From NCBI GenBank assembly GCA_018881555.1, contig JACAXG010000068.1:111501-175500 (forward strand): DNA of 64,000 nucleotides. The letters are read 5' to 3'. The translations under genes and the position numbers were made by a program. Position 1 is the first letter of the stretch; every line of letters starts with the position of its first letter. Source of the stretch: Amblyornis subalaris. Taxonomy: Eukaryota; Chordata; Aves; Passeriformes; Ptilonorhynchidae. Shown piece after piece: positions 10,355-22,197 of the stretch. Below the pieces are notes generated by a model that made no database searches, was not told the origin of the DNA, and worked only from the letters and a program-made list of their open reading frames with translations.

Positions 10355-11633
10355 AATCATGCTNATGATGCTGTGNTGCNGTGCAGGACCGGGAGCATNG
10401 ATAGTGCCTTCGCTCCCGAAAGAGAGTGTGTGGATAACCTTAGCCCAGNNCCTGAATCAGTCATCTATANGTCTGTCNCTTGCTACCCCGCAATTGCCTT
10501 TTCAAACATGCTTAGTGGCTGTGCCAACTGCTAATCAGACACTTGTTAAGTGGTGGGCCAACGGGTCTAAGAATGGGGGGGAATCCATCCCTGACAGGCT
10601 CCCGCTGATGCTAAATTTGGTGGAGCNGCAGGAGCTTGATATTTTGGGGTCCCTGAGGGTGGCAGCATGCGTCGCCTTCAGTCAGAACNTGACCTACGGC
10701 TGGCCCCAAAAGGACTCCTGGTCTGTTNCTGCATCCAAAACGTGGTACCGCAATTCCTTGGCATGGTGTNATCAAACAATAGANATGGGAGGAAAGAACC
10801 TACACATCCCTTGTCAGTTACCGCATGGGATGTTTCTTATCTGTGGCAATCAAGCATGAGCAGATATCCCGTCCCGAATAGACGGGGGGCCCTGCACATT
10901 TGGCCACCTCACTATGTTTTTGCCAAACATGACCATAATGAAACATTTTTCTTCCCCATCACACCGTTGCTGAAGGAGCCTGTCAGGGTTTGTGCCTGAA
11001 TGCAAGGATGATGCTACTTTTTTGGGGATGGAAAAATGCGTGCTTGCTTCTATTTTTACCCCTGGCATCGCTGCAGCAAAGGCTTTGGCAACCCTTAATA
11101 AACTAGGCTGCTGGCTGACAAAACGTACAAATGCCACATCTTCNGTGCTGACCGATCTTTTGGCCGATGGTCAATCAGTATGCCAAGCTTCGCTGCAAAA
11201 TTGTGCTGCAATTGATTTTTTGCTTTTAGCTCATGGACATGGGTGTGAGGATTTCGAAGGAACGTGCTGTATGAATCTCTCTGACCATTCAAAATCCGTC
11301 TCTGCCAGCATCAGAGAGTTGCAGGCAGGAGTTGCAAAACTACAACAGGAAAGTGGTTGGCTTGATTCCCTGATGGGGGGATGGAACGTCTCAGGGTGGC
11401 TCAAGGAACTGGTGAAGACAGGATTCTTAATTGTGTTGGTAGTTATTCTTATCTTGTTATTTTTGCCATGTCTGTTGTATCTGCTGCGAAGGGCCCTGCA
11501 GCAGGTAACACACACAGCCTTTCCAGTTCAAAGTAAAAAAGGGGGACATGTGGNGGAAGACGGCTGGCCCGTTAGCCTTACTGACCCTTATCCATCCGAT
11601 GAAATAATTAGAGTGTACCTTTCAGAAATATAG
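10338..11633 (+). pseudogene. env: env: surface and transmembrane glycoprotein, broken
   Basis: Env would bind a receptor and fuse membranes. The ATG at 10338 overlaps the end of pol and leads into a hydrophobic signal-like stretch. The surface part has several N-glycosylation sites and many ambiguous bases. The transmembrane part has a Cys-flanked hydrophobic internal fusion segment (about 11035-11110) and an LQN-type heptad and immunosuppressive-like region from 11193. The CX6CC motif is at 11244-11270, and a membrane anchor lies at about 11421-11489. CX6CC implies a disulfide link to the surface subunit, as in alpha-, gamma- and D-type viruses. The Cys-flanked fusion segment is alpharetrovirus-like. 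Stops at 10857 and 10971 (both TGA) break the same frame. The C-terminus reads 85 bases into the 3' LTR and ends at TAG 11631. Confidence 0.92.
11535..11548 (+). promoter_or_regulatory. Polypurine tract
   Basis: AAAAAAGGGGGACA lies immediately before the TG that opens the 3' LTR. This is the plus-strand primer site, and it fixes the LTR boundary. Confidence 0.9.
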
Positions 11634-11921
11634 AAAAAGGCAATCGGGGGAGAAATTGCAGCTAGTGGAAGAATGGAGGAAGTGGGATCCAGACAGCAGA
11701 CAAGAACAGGATGCAGTCCAAAAAACAGTCAGCACGCCTGGTCCTAGAACTTTGCTAAAAAAGTATGGCCTTAACTGTCAGCAGATTTTTCGCACTAACC
11801 AATCTTAAGAGCTCTTGTAGCAGCTCTGTTTTTAGCAAGAGATAAAAAGCACAGCTTGTTAGAATAAAAAAGTTCGTTGCTAAGCACTCAGCAGCAATGT
11901 GTGTCTGTCCTAACTTCCATA
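11549..11921 (+). repeat. 3' LTR of the provirus
   Basis: It starts TGTGGNGGAAGA and ends near TTCCATA, aligned with CACA of the 5' LTR. GATAAAA lies near 11839 and AATAAA is at 11863-11868. It lacks about ten bases present in the 5' copy near 4722-4732. The first 85 bases also encode the Env tail. Confidence 0.93.
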
Positions 11922-14157
11922 GCCATGAGTACAATGCTAATCCCACAGAGTTTTGACATTGAATCAGGAATTCAGATTAACCTTTATCTGGTTCCCTCGC
12001 ACATAACTACAATATTCATTGCACAAATGAATTTATGCAAACCATGAGAGCCGTTGTGTTTGTCCTGAACATGATTCCTTATTTATGAGTCAATGATTAC
12101 TGATTCCCTCCCCTCCTCAATATGTATTTTTTGCTATTCAAGAGCCAGGATAAATTTCATCATTGGATTGTCCCATTTGTGTACTTATTTCTGAGCGTTT
12201 TTCATTCTAACTTATATCTGATTTGCTCTTTAAAAATTGCCCATGGTTGTGGACAGCAGGTTCCAAGAGTGTTCCAGTCCCATACTTCATTCATTNTTTC
12301 ATGTCCTACCTTTGCTTTTTGGCTTGTTTTAAAAAAATGCAAAGCACTCTGTTGTGGTTCTTGGGTCTAAATATAAACTTGGTTTGGTTAAAACTGATCC
12401 GTGTGCTCTNTATGAAGACAGTCATGGCTGTAGCTGAAAACCAACTGTTTCCAGATTTTCAAACAAATTTAGGTCCAAGTNTTTTTTCTTTGAAGGGTAA
12501 TAGTTGAGGTTATTTTTACAATTTTCCTCTAACACTTCTTCTTAAAGCTACCAGCTAAGTTTCTCCTCCTACATATTTTCCCTTGGGCTTTCCAGGAATG
12601 ACCCTGGAGGCAGAGCTGGAAGTGNAGCTTGGTGGTGACATCCTGTCCTCTCAGGGATTTTAAACAACAACAACAACAAAAGACGTGAATTTTTAGCATT
12701 AGGATTCCTATGGGACTCCAGAGTATTACATCCAGATTTCTGCTTCTTTTCGTCTTTAAACTGAAAAAACTCCTGTAATATACTATTGATCAAAGTCAAA
12801 CTGACAAGTGGCATTGGAGGGCTTCTCTCAGCTCATCGTCATTCCTTTGGTTCTTTCTTCCAGACTCTGTCTGGTCTTTTGTGTATTTTTTGTCATTCCC
12901 AAGTACAGAGGCCTGGCCCAAGGGTCACTGTCTCTTCTCTAGTTCCTCTACACCAACCCCACAGTCAATTCACTAAATTGAATTGTATTTGTTGTACAGA
13001 GATAAGTGCACCAGAGAGACTTTTGAAGTGTTTGATGTAATATGTTGTTTCTGTGCAATTTTAACTCTAATATTTTTTTAACTTATTGAACTCAATCTAC
13101 CCTTCTTGCTCCTTTTATTTTTATTTTCTGTTCCTAGTTTCTGTTTTCTTTCCTTTTCAGCCATCCACTGTGCTCTGTTACATTTGATAGAATTCCCTTT
13201 AGACAAATTTCTCTTGCCTGTCATGCATTTAATTATTTTCCTTTTGCACACTTTTAGTACCTCCCTACCTTGTCCTCAGCATCTCCAGCTAGATAATCCT
13301 GAGGAATGAAGCAGTGAAACCGGATGAGGCAACAGTGCAAGGGCCATGTTCAAACACTTNCGCTTGAGAGCAAAAAAAATTAATTTCTGAAGGTAATGAC
13401 TTCCAGATTTCAAATGATAGAAGAGGAACTGGCTGTACGGATCACAGCATGACCAAGAGTGAGAATGTGATGCAGGCGTAAAAAAGCAAATTGAATTCTA
13501 GGATGTATCTAGAGAAGCATTTGTAACTCAAATCTGAAGGCATTTAATGTTCTATTCACATACAGGCCTTCATTTAGAGAATCATGTCCAATTTTGGTCA
13601 CCCAGGTTGAGCAAAAATGCTTTTAAGTCAGAATGGATACCAGCAAAGAATAATAAAATTATTACAAAATGGCACTTTTTGAGATAACAGGGGATGCAGC
13701 AATATCTCCAATGATCCTGTGCTTCACACCTAGTTTCTTTATACTCCCTCTGATACAACTTAATGTGGGAAGTGGTGCTGGCTTCGCTTCCCTCACACAC
13801 ATTGGCTGCAAATGTGAGAACATTTTATTTAAATTTGTGGTAAACCTGAATATTATCAGGCAAAAGAATTTAGTTCCATGTCAGAGTCAATGCTCTAGGG
13901 GTCAAATATTCTTGCATTTTTTTAAGACTGCCTGGATACTCACACACTGTTTGTTACCACATCTAAGGCGCAGCTTTAAAAGCATCTTGCTGCCATGCAC
14001 CATTCCCTCACTTCCTTCATCACACCCAGCTGTTGTGCTGTTTTCAACGAGTGAAATGANCTGTAGCAAAAGATTTTCAAACTTCCTTCTTTATTTTGAA
14101 AAAGGAACACAGTTTTTGGAGCATCTGAGACATGTTCCATCTCTGGAGTAAAGTCAG
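11922..14157. other. Unannotated AT-rich sequence
   Basis: Six bases GCCATG at 11922-11927 are the candidate right target duplication of the provirus. The rest holds an AAC microsatellite and no supported gene. The 160-codon plus-strand frame at 13669-14151 matches nothing I know and contains an N. Confidence 0.45.
12663..12680 (+). repeat. (AAC)n microsatellite
   Basis: About six AAC units in a row, then an A run. Confidence 0.85.
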
Positions 14158-14372
14158 TTCATAGAATCCCAGAATGGTTTGGGGTGAAGGGGACATTTAA
14201 AGCCCATCTTGTTCCACTCCTACCATCTGGGTGTCCCAAGGCAGGGACACCTTCCACTATCCCAGGTTGCTCCAAGCCCTGTCCAACCTAGCCTGGGACA
14301 CTTCCAGGGATGGGGCAGCCACAGCTTCTCTGGGCAACCTGTGCCAGGGCCTCAGCACCCTCATGTCCTGGA
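14158..14372 (-). repeat. CR1 LINE 3' end
   Basis: It opens 'tcatagaatcccagaatgg' (reverse complement of the CR1 terminus). It continues with 'ggcagggacaccttccac', 'ccaagccctgtccaacct', 'cttccagggatggggc' and 'gcaacctgtgccagggcct'. It is oriented on the minus strand and 5'-truncated. Confidence 0.9.
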
Positions 14373-17300
14373 GGACTGCAGGAATTGGATTCTGCAGGAG
14401 CGCATCCCCCCAACACTGGCGGAATGGAGTGACCAAAACCNGGTGGAAGGCAGTCCTCAAACCTGGGAGGATGCAGTGCTCAAACTCTGGATGGTGATGC
14501 TCTCACAATTTGGAGACTTTACAGCTTCCATGCCTTTCAGTATCTCATCATTTTATATATATTACAAAAGAATCAATGTGAAAGTGATGGTATCCTCTAC
14601 AGTCTANACCTGTAAACAATGGTCTTGATTTGATCACTGAGAGAAATTTGACTCTTTCCTTTATCTGTATCTGATACAGATGCAGTTTCAAAAGTTCNCT
14701 CTTTTTTTTTGCATCAACCCTTCCTATGACCTCCAACTGCTTGGGGCTCCTTGATGTCTGCAGGGCAGTTGGGAAGGTCAGACAATATAAAAAGATTTGC
14801 CATGTGCAGGAATATGCAATGAGAGGCATAATTTGTCTTGTCTATATTTAAGTCCCCCGATTTACAGATGATGTATGTATGCAATCATTTTTAATTCTGT
14901 GTGTGAGTGTGTGAGGGAGGGGACAGCTCAGCACAGACACTTTCAAATCATCTTGTTTTTTCTCTCAAACCATCTATATTTTTCTCTCACAGCTACACTG
15001 GTTTATCAAAACCAGTGTAATTAGGCATATTTCACACTGTTTAGACCAAAACCACTCGAGCTTGGACAGGCTGAAAATGAAGAAAACAAATTTCCATCTT
15101 GAGGACCTTCAGTTGAATTCTCTGTGCCATCATAGCTCAAAATTCAGGTAAAAAGGGTGAAAATCACATTTTATGGCAGTGAGGAGCCAAGACTCACTGG
15201 GTTCAGAGAAAACTGTATTCAGTTTGGAAAGGAAGAATCCTTTTAGAAGAAAAACTTGTCCATCACTGCCACAACAACTCAGGCTAAATGACTCTGCTTG
15301 TTCTCCTCCCTCCTACTGCCCATTTGGAGCCATCCCTGCTCAGATGGACAAGACAGGACAACAAGCAGAGGTTGGAGTTACAGGAGAAAAGAAAGGTTAG
15401 GATGAGATGTAAGGGAAACCTCTGCCACGTGCAGGGGAGGGAAGCACTGCAATATTTTCCTGGAGATAATTATTCAGTCTCCAAAGTCAGGGATATTTAG
15501 GAATGAGTTAGATGTCTGTCAGTCTGTTCTGATGCTTCTCATACTCAAAGCTAACACAGATTGACAAAAGGCCCCCAAAGCAGACAAAACTACACCTTCT
15601 CAGGAACTACCCAGTGGGGTGGTGCATATAAAGCACAGCAAGGGTTGCATCCTTGTCCCACTTTCCATAAAGGTGTCAGATGCCACAACTGGGGATGGAG
15701 TGAATTTTAAAACTAAAAGCAGACTAATAATAGAAATACTTAGAACTAATGTCAAAAGAAGCAACTCTGATAGGAGCTGTGTTCTATCCGAATGGAAAAG
15801 GCCCGGGGAATCAATAATTGTAAAGCCTGTTTGCAGTGCCAGGGATGACTGATGTGGCTCTAGTAAATTGTTTCACGGATGTGGCTGTGCCAGAGCTATT
15901 GTGCTCGTTACTGCGTGTTTACAATGGATTTAAAAGGGACTATTGAACCCATAATTTAGAAGAACCTTGCAAAAGTAGCCTGAAATCCCCAGAACACGAC
16001 TGGATGAACAATGTGCTGCTAAATACATAAGAGAGAGCAAAGCTGAGATGAAGCTGCAGCTTACAAAGCAAAGATCATTGGCATCACATGGTCTAATTTC
16101 TCACGACAGGTTGGAGACCCGCNTGGATTTCAGTACTTCAGGCTTAATTGAACCAAGTAATAACATGTCTGGTAATTCATTACTCTAAATTTGTCTTATT
16201 TCAATTTCTAGGAACCAAATCCTTCTAAACCTTCTTCTTCACTGTGGAAAACGCATGTATTTTCTTTTTTCCCTCCTGAGAGGTGCTTGGATGAGCAAGT
16301 AACTTCCCAATATTCTCCCAGCTCNGGTGAACAGGTCGAACCTGTAGAATTACTAAAAATAATTTCTTTATTTTTAAATATCTTTCTCTCCCAGTTCTTT
16401 GGCTACCCACATGGCTCTCCTATTTCCTAATTTTTCATTAGAAGCAGAGGTGACCTCACCTGCGCCAAATAATCTCCTTACTTCGCTCTGGTCATCTTTA
16501 ATCAAGTTCTCTATTTTCTACTCCAAACTTTTGCTAGGATCTGCGTCAAACCACTGCCCACATAATGGCTTTATTGTCCACAGGGTCATTAAGTTAGTGG
16601 TAATTACCCGGCTATCTGCTGTCTCACTGAAAACGAGCTTCCCACCCAACTTCACCAGCTTAACAATTAGCACCTAATTTGAGGTGGCTATTTAGCCTTC
16701 CCTCAAGGAGCAGCTGAGTCCCCAAGTACGGAATGAACGTGTGTTTGTGGGTGGATGGATGACTCAGTCAATCAGCTCACTTTTTCCAGGAGGCTTCTGA
16801 GATTCCTCCCCTAAGGACTAGAGGGGGGAGGGAGTGCTCCTCTCTTCCAGTGCTCGTCTCAGTTATGAGAAGCCCCTGCCACGGATCAGCCAACTTGGTG
16901 GCAACTNATTTAGACTGCTTGAGTTAAAACAATGTCGGCACCTCTGATTCACTGATGGTTTAAAAAAAAGAGTGGGGTTTTTAATCTCTGTGTTTTTTAA
17001 ATCATGTATCAAATGCGTTGCAGTGTTAGGAGGATTATCTCCAGGGCACTCTACAGACTCAGAATTTAATATGCCTCTGAGAGTGTCCTTTTGTTTTCTG
17101 TTTTTAAGTAATTCTAACACCCTCTTTTAATACCATTAACCTCCTTTAATATTTTATCCGGTTAAAATGACATGTTTTTCCTGATCCTAGGGTTGTTTGG
17201 AATTGAGGGACAGGACTCTGGTTGTTTGAAAATGTACTCCTGCCTTCACACTGAGATTTAGGGTATTTTATAAAGCATTCTTCAAGTGTTCTGTCCTGTT

Positions 17301-19364
17301 CTTCATTTTCTGCTTGTTTAAGTCTTTCTAGCTCCTTTGTTCTATTTGTACATGCAGGAACAGATTGGCTTTGATGTTACAATCAAAACGTCTAAAAGGT
17401 GAAGTTATTTTTTTCTTTAGTAGGATATTTGATCTGTGACTGGTGGAGGCTGATGGTGGGTTGGCCTCTGAAATCTTTGGACAACAATAACCCTTCTTGC
17501 CATGGTGGTAATGTGATAAGTAAGAACCATGGTCGATTGGTATCTGGTGGTAAAAACAAAATAAATTCGCTGTCTGGCTTTTCCTGCTGATACATTTTAA
17601 GCAACTTGGTGAACAGTCAGAGGACAGAGCCGGGAGAGGTTCCCAGTGCCATGTGACACCTATTTGCAGAGGGTGGGAAGCCAAATGAGGAACAGGAGCT
17701 GTGGTGTTGCCAGAGGTTCCCAGGGTGTCCTACATGCCCAGGAGCTGGGGTGCAGCTATGCTGCTTGTGCTGATCAATCTAGGATGTTGTATCCCAGACT
17801 TGTGGGGCCCCGAGAGCCTCTTCCCTGCTCCAAGTGACGGGGCTGGCTCCGATACAGCTGTAACCTGGGATCGGAGAGATGGGATGTGCCCCCCAGGGGC
17901 TCCCTGCTTCCATTGGATGCCGTGGAGAAGGCAGGAATTCCTGTTTAGCTTATGGCAGACAGACCTGCCGAAGGGAAACTTTTGAAGAGGCTATGACTAA
18001 CGGGTTAAGTTTAAAAGAGAACGATGAAAGTCTTTTATTTGTGTTTCATATATAATAGAATTTCTAAATATCCTACCCTTCTGCCTGCCTGTGTCCCTGA
18101 CATCCTCAATGAGAGGCCTCACGTTAATCTGGGCACAGTTTCTGCTCCAAGGTTCGTATTGCTGGCCTGGCCCAGCNGAGAGTGCTGACTGGCAGGGCAG
18201 GGGGATCTTTCTGGCTGCTGATGGGGGGAAAAAGAGGTTTCTGGACATTCCCTCTGCATCCTGGCAANGTCGTGTTATCCTGATGGTGGCATGGGCAAGT
18301 AACAACACTCGGAGCCATTAGGTTTGCATAGAGTAGCTGTAAACTNTATCTATTGCACTCACGTGCCCTCCTAGAAATGAGGAAATGGAAAATAAGATAA
18401 TTTGTGTTGCTCTTGTCTGTGTGTGGAAAATCCTGGGATCAGGGACTCAGATGTCTTGTCCCATATGGAAGAAAGACATCGGAGCAGTCTTGGGTGTCTG
18501 TGCAAGATCACTGAGGGATCTGGACTATCCCTACAAAGTGCTGTGAGGCACAGCCTTTTCAGGGCGGGAGAGAAATCCATGCATAGCCCGTAAGTGGGAA
18601 GTAAGGATGAAGACAAATGTCAGGAATCGACATCTTAATGGACTAATTGCCCCTAGGAAAACAACACTCATTCTAAGAATGAAGAAACGATGGACAAACA
18701 TCTAAGGAAGAAAAATGAATGTTGTGCACTCGGGCTGAGAAATGCTCTTCTGGGAAGCAGGAATGCAAAAGGATTCGGGATTGTGGTGGAAATGAGCTCC
18801 CAGTGTAGCACTGCCTCAAAAGTGCTAATGGAGCTCTTAAATGGGCAAATTGGAGCAACTTCAATAGGAGAGGGAATATTTGTTTGAGATTGGCATGGCT
18901 GTGTCCCAAACGCACTCCGAGAACACCATTAATTTTTTTGAAAGCGCGTGGATAAACCAAGAGAAGATAAAAGGAATGGAAAAGTATGTCTGAAAAGAGC
19001 TCTCAGAGCTCAATTTCTGGACTTCCAAAGGGAAAATGGANAGCGTCTCAGTTCCTGAGCGTGCTTGGCAGGGTTGGAATGAGGATGGGGTGAAAAGTGG
19101 GTTTCCAAGCAAGATGACAAAGCTCTAAAGAGATGAAGTCGCCAGAAGTAGCAGCCAAGGCCAAAACATTTCCAGGATTTGGACTGTCCTGGTTCAGTAA
19201 CAGCTACATTATAGAACTTCTGCCTTTGGCTTTTCTACTACAGAAACTTGATTTTCTTGTTTTTATTTTTTTTTTAAGAAATACAGCTTCTAAGCAGAAT
19301 TGCTGGAATGTTGGCAGGTTGTTTCCTGCCAACTTGACCTACTTCTCTACTTATTTATTTCCAA
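14373..19364. other. Unannotated unique sequence
   Basis: Five kilobases of mostly AT-rich DNA. No frame exceeds about 140 codons, no domain is recognisable and no repeat family is seen. A perfect small hairpin lies at 14994-15019. Confidence 0.45.
14994..15019. repeat. Perfect 11-bp inverted repeat
   Basis: TACACTGGTTT, four bases ATCA, then AAACCAGTGTA. It could form a hairpin in RNA or DNA. It has no T run to suggest a terminator and no known role. Confidence 0.8.
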
Positions 19365-19556
19365 GTGTGTGGGGGTTTTGTGTGTTTGTTTTTGTTTGGT
19401 GGGGGCTTTTTGTTTGTTTGTTTGTTTTGGGGGTTGGTTTGTTTGGTTTTGGGTTTTGGTGGGTTTTTTTTTTGTTTGGTTCAGTTTTTCGATTTTTTTT
19501 TGTGTGTGTGTGGTTTGTTTTTTGTGGTATTTTTGTTTGGTTGGGTTTTTTTTTTA
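19365..19556 (+). repeat. G/T-only-like low-complexity tract
   Basis: About 190 bases with almost no A or C, built of TTTG and GGTTTT runs with several GGGG and GGGGG stretches. The long frames read across it (Phe, Gly, Cys and Val rich) are artefacts of composition. Confidence 0.92.
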
Positions 19557-19744
19557 ATTCTGATAGCTCTGAAAGCACTTTAGGTTATGGAAAATAAAAA
19601 TTATCTCCAGAATGTCAGGTATTTAATCAGACCTCTTGAAGCAGCCCATTTCAAAATCTTAGGAATATACTGAAAGGACAAGCTTTGAAATTCAACATAC
19701 AAATGATAAAAAGCTTAGGGTGAATCCTTATATAGTATAGAAAT

Positions 19745-19752
<8 letters not shown>

Positions 19753-19778
<26 letters not shown>
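19753..19778. repeat. (TA)n microsatellite
   Basis: About 13 uninterrupted TA units. Confidence 0.92.
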
Positions 19779-20981
19779 AACATCTGTTATATCTGGTCTT
19801 TCACTGTGGGTCACTGGATGGTTCCTCACTGGGAATTGGCCACTTTGCTAGCCTTTCTTTAAGGCAAACACATTTCCATCCACAAAAAGCATGGATGCCG
19901 CTGCCAGCTGTGCCTTCCCAGAGGGTTCCCCCGAAAGAACATCCCTGCTGCCATCAGCAGTTGGATCTGGGACCTCCAGCTGCTCCGAGCAGAGCTCCCC
20001 CTTCCCGGGTCGCTTTACACTGGCACAGGAAATGCCTCAATTATGGACACTTTTCAAAAGTTCACGNCAAAATTAATTTAAAGTTATGCTCTGCACGGAG
20101 AATAAGAAGAGGATGATGTGTACACCCAGACATTTTTAACAGGACAAAAAATGTACTGCGTGTTTTGCTAAAGTTAAAATTATCATGTCAAATGGGTTTG
20201 AAATGCTTAATTCAATGCTATTTTTAGTGTAATGTCTTCCTACTTATTTGCGGGTGAAAATGCACCCCAGGCTGTTTTTTTAGTGGCATGAGCATTTCAA
20301 AATGCAGGGAGAAGCAAATGGAAAAGGTGCAGTGAGCGTTCCCTGCAGAGAGCGCTGCCTTCTGCTTCCTTATCATTCAAATCCAATATACTTATTGCAA
20401 ATTAAACAAAATTTTAACCACCCGAGTAAAGAAGTTTGAAGAGAAATTGTGTGATTTGAAAGAAAAAAAGAAAAGACTATTCAGGTCAGGGTTTTTTTTT
20501 TTTCCCATTAAATTTGCTTTTTTAAAGGAATGTTAGTAGAATTTAAAAAATAAGAAAGCTAATATTTCTTCTATGCAAATCCTCCATGAGCATGCACACC
20601 TAATTAAGAAGGTGTTAATTATTTAGTTAAGGGTTTCAGTAGGTGTTTAGTCTGCAAAATACTGCGGGCTAATTCATGTGTGTATCTCTACTTCCGTGTC
20701 CGTGCGTAACAGATTGAAGGGAATGCTAAAGAGAAAATCTAGACTGAAGCAGGCTTTATTCCTCAGTTTTCAGTGAATTGGGGTTTTCTTATGCACAAGA
20801 AAAAGGGAAGATAACGAGGGAAAATGTCAGTTATCATTTGTGTATTTTTGCATTTGGACCAGAATGCTGTGAAAGCTTTCTGAGCCTGCTTCAATGGGGA
20901 AAAAACAATTATTCTNGGAAGTGGGAGATGCATCGGAAAGTGCAACGTGGATATTTGTAAAGCAAACAAGATGTTCTCGGG
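19779..20981. other. Unique sequence, candidate conserved noncoding element
   Basis: No gene is supported. The part at 20150-20680 is AT-rich but not repetitive. It holds an octamer ATGCAAAT (20573-20580) and TAATTA-type homeodomain-like sites near 20601-20630. Conservation cannot be judged from one sequence. Confidence 0.3.
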
Positions 20982-21106
20982 GGGAAAAAAAAAAACAACA
21001 ACAAAACAGAACAACAAACCAAAGAAAAACTAAACCCAACTAACAACAACAACAAAAGCTCCAAACAACACAAAAACCAAACGACAAAAATCCCCCCTCA
21101 AACCCG
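20982..21106 (+). repeat. A/C-rich low-complexity tract
   Basis: An A run followed by AAC, CAAA and CCAAA units for about 125 bases, with very little G or T. It is the strand-complement composition of the G/T tract at 19365. Confidence 0.88.
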
Positions 21107-22196
21107 AAGAAGCATCAAAAGACCTTTTTGAAAGACATTGATTAAACTGCCTGAAATGAGAGACCCCAGNCTATCCAAATAAAATGCCCGGAATTCTGAA
21201 GGGGCAGGTGGGGGGACAGTCCAGTAACGCCTCGGAAGGACCTTCCCTGGCTTGGTCAGAGCGTTTCTCACACGAAGAAAACGCCCAGAAACTCCGAAAT
21301 TTCCGGCACGGCACCGAAGGCACTTTAGAACACGGTGCGCCCTCCTTTGCCTTCGTGATGTGGCTGAAAGGCACCGGAAAGAGAAAGCTCTAAAGTATAG
21401 ATGGAGGAATAAAGCAGGGAAAAAGTAGACAAAAATCTGGATAACAGAATGAAACGAATCCGTTCAGGAAAATAACCACCGTACTAAAATGATCAATAAA
21501 ATTGTTCATTTTCTAGTGACTGCAGGGACTATAAAATTGATAGAATTGCTGTAGAAATTGATGTTGAACGAAAAATTGTGGTGTTGCAATCAGAAATGAT
21601 CTCTGCACTTCTTATCTCGTTAACCATGTAAAGCAACCATTGCTTGCTGAACTCGCACAAAATTAAATAATATTAAGAATACTAACGGAAGACTAGACAG
21701 TGGGATATGTGTACCGTAGGATTAGATTTTTGAGGTGCTACCCAGAAAACTGACACGGCAAGTTAGAAAAATAATTACAGTCTGATGTTCAAAGAGAAAT
21801 ATCACTCCTAAAATAGATAAAATCTAATCCCTTATCTTTCTAGCGTTAAGAAAGCTTCAGGAAAATAAAGATTTATTTCAATATTATATCACAATTTTAT
21901 TTACTGCATTTAGGGGAATAAAACGCAGCTAATAGATTGGAACAGTGTAAAAATACACTGTAGGAAATGTACGTTGTTAACGTTAAAATCAGGTAATAAA
22001 AGAGTGGAGAGAGATAAAGCGAAATTTGCGACAAAAAAATAAAAATTGAAGAGGCAGAAACACCAAACAGAACTGAAACAACCTAAATCGCAGGCAGCTC
22101 TTGGAAAAGAAGGATTTGGGGTGGAACAGAAAAGCGGAGCAAATAAATGCAGAGGAGCAAAGCGATAAAAGAACAAAGTCAAGAGAGTTTTAAAAC
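21107..22196. other. Unannotated sequence beside the CpG island
   Basis: A 69-codon frame at 21184-21393 lies in a locally CpG-enriched patch but matches no family. The remainder is AT-rich with no gene that I can support. Confidence 0.4.
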
Positions 22197-22197
22197 T

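Larger units (their letters stand above)
4542..11921 (+). mobile_element. Endogenous retrovirus, near full length, inactivated
   Basis: A 7.4-kb provirus with two LTRs, a tRNA(Trp)-type primer site, gag, dUTPase-protease, RT-RNase H-integrase, env and a polypurine tract, all on the plus strand. Candidate 6-bp target duplications are GCCACA (4536-4541) and GCCATG (11922-11927), which differ by two transitions. By hand alignment the LTRs differ at about 20 of some 370 positions, plus a 10-base and a 1-base indel, so the insertion is old. Gene order, dUTPase and two zinc knuckles point to a betaretrovirus-like (ERVK/class II) backbone; the Env type is alpharetrovirus-like. Every gene is broken. 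The closest named family cannot be settled without a database. Confidence 0.95.

Noticed and set aside
19133..19597. 154-codon Phe/Gly/Cys-rich frame that looks like a membrane protein
   Set aside because: It is a translation of the G/T low-complexity tract.
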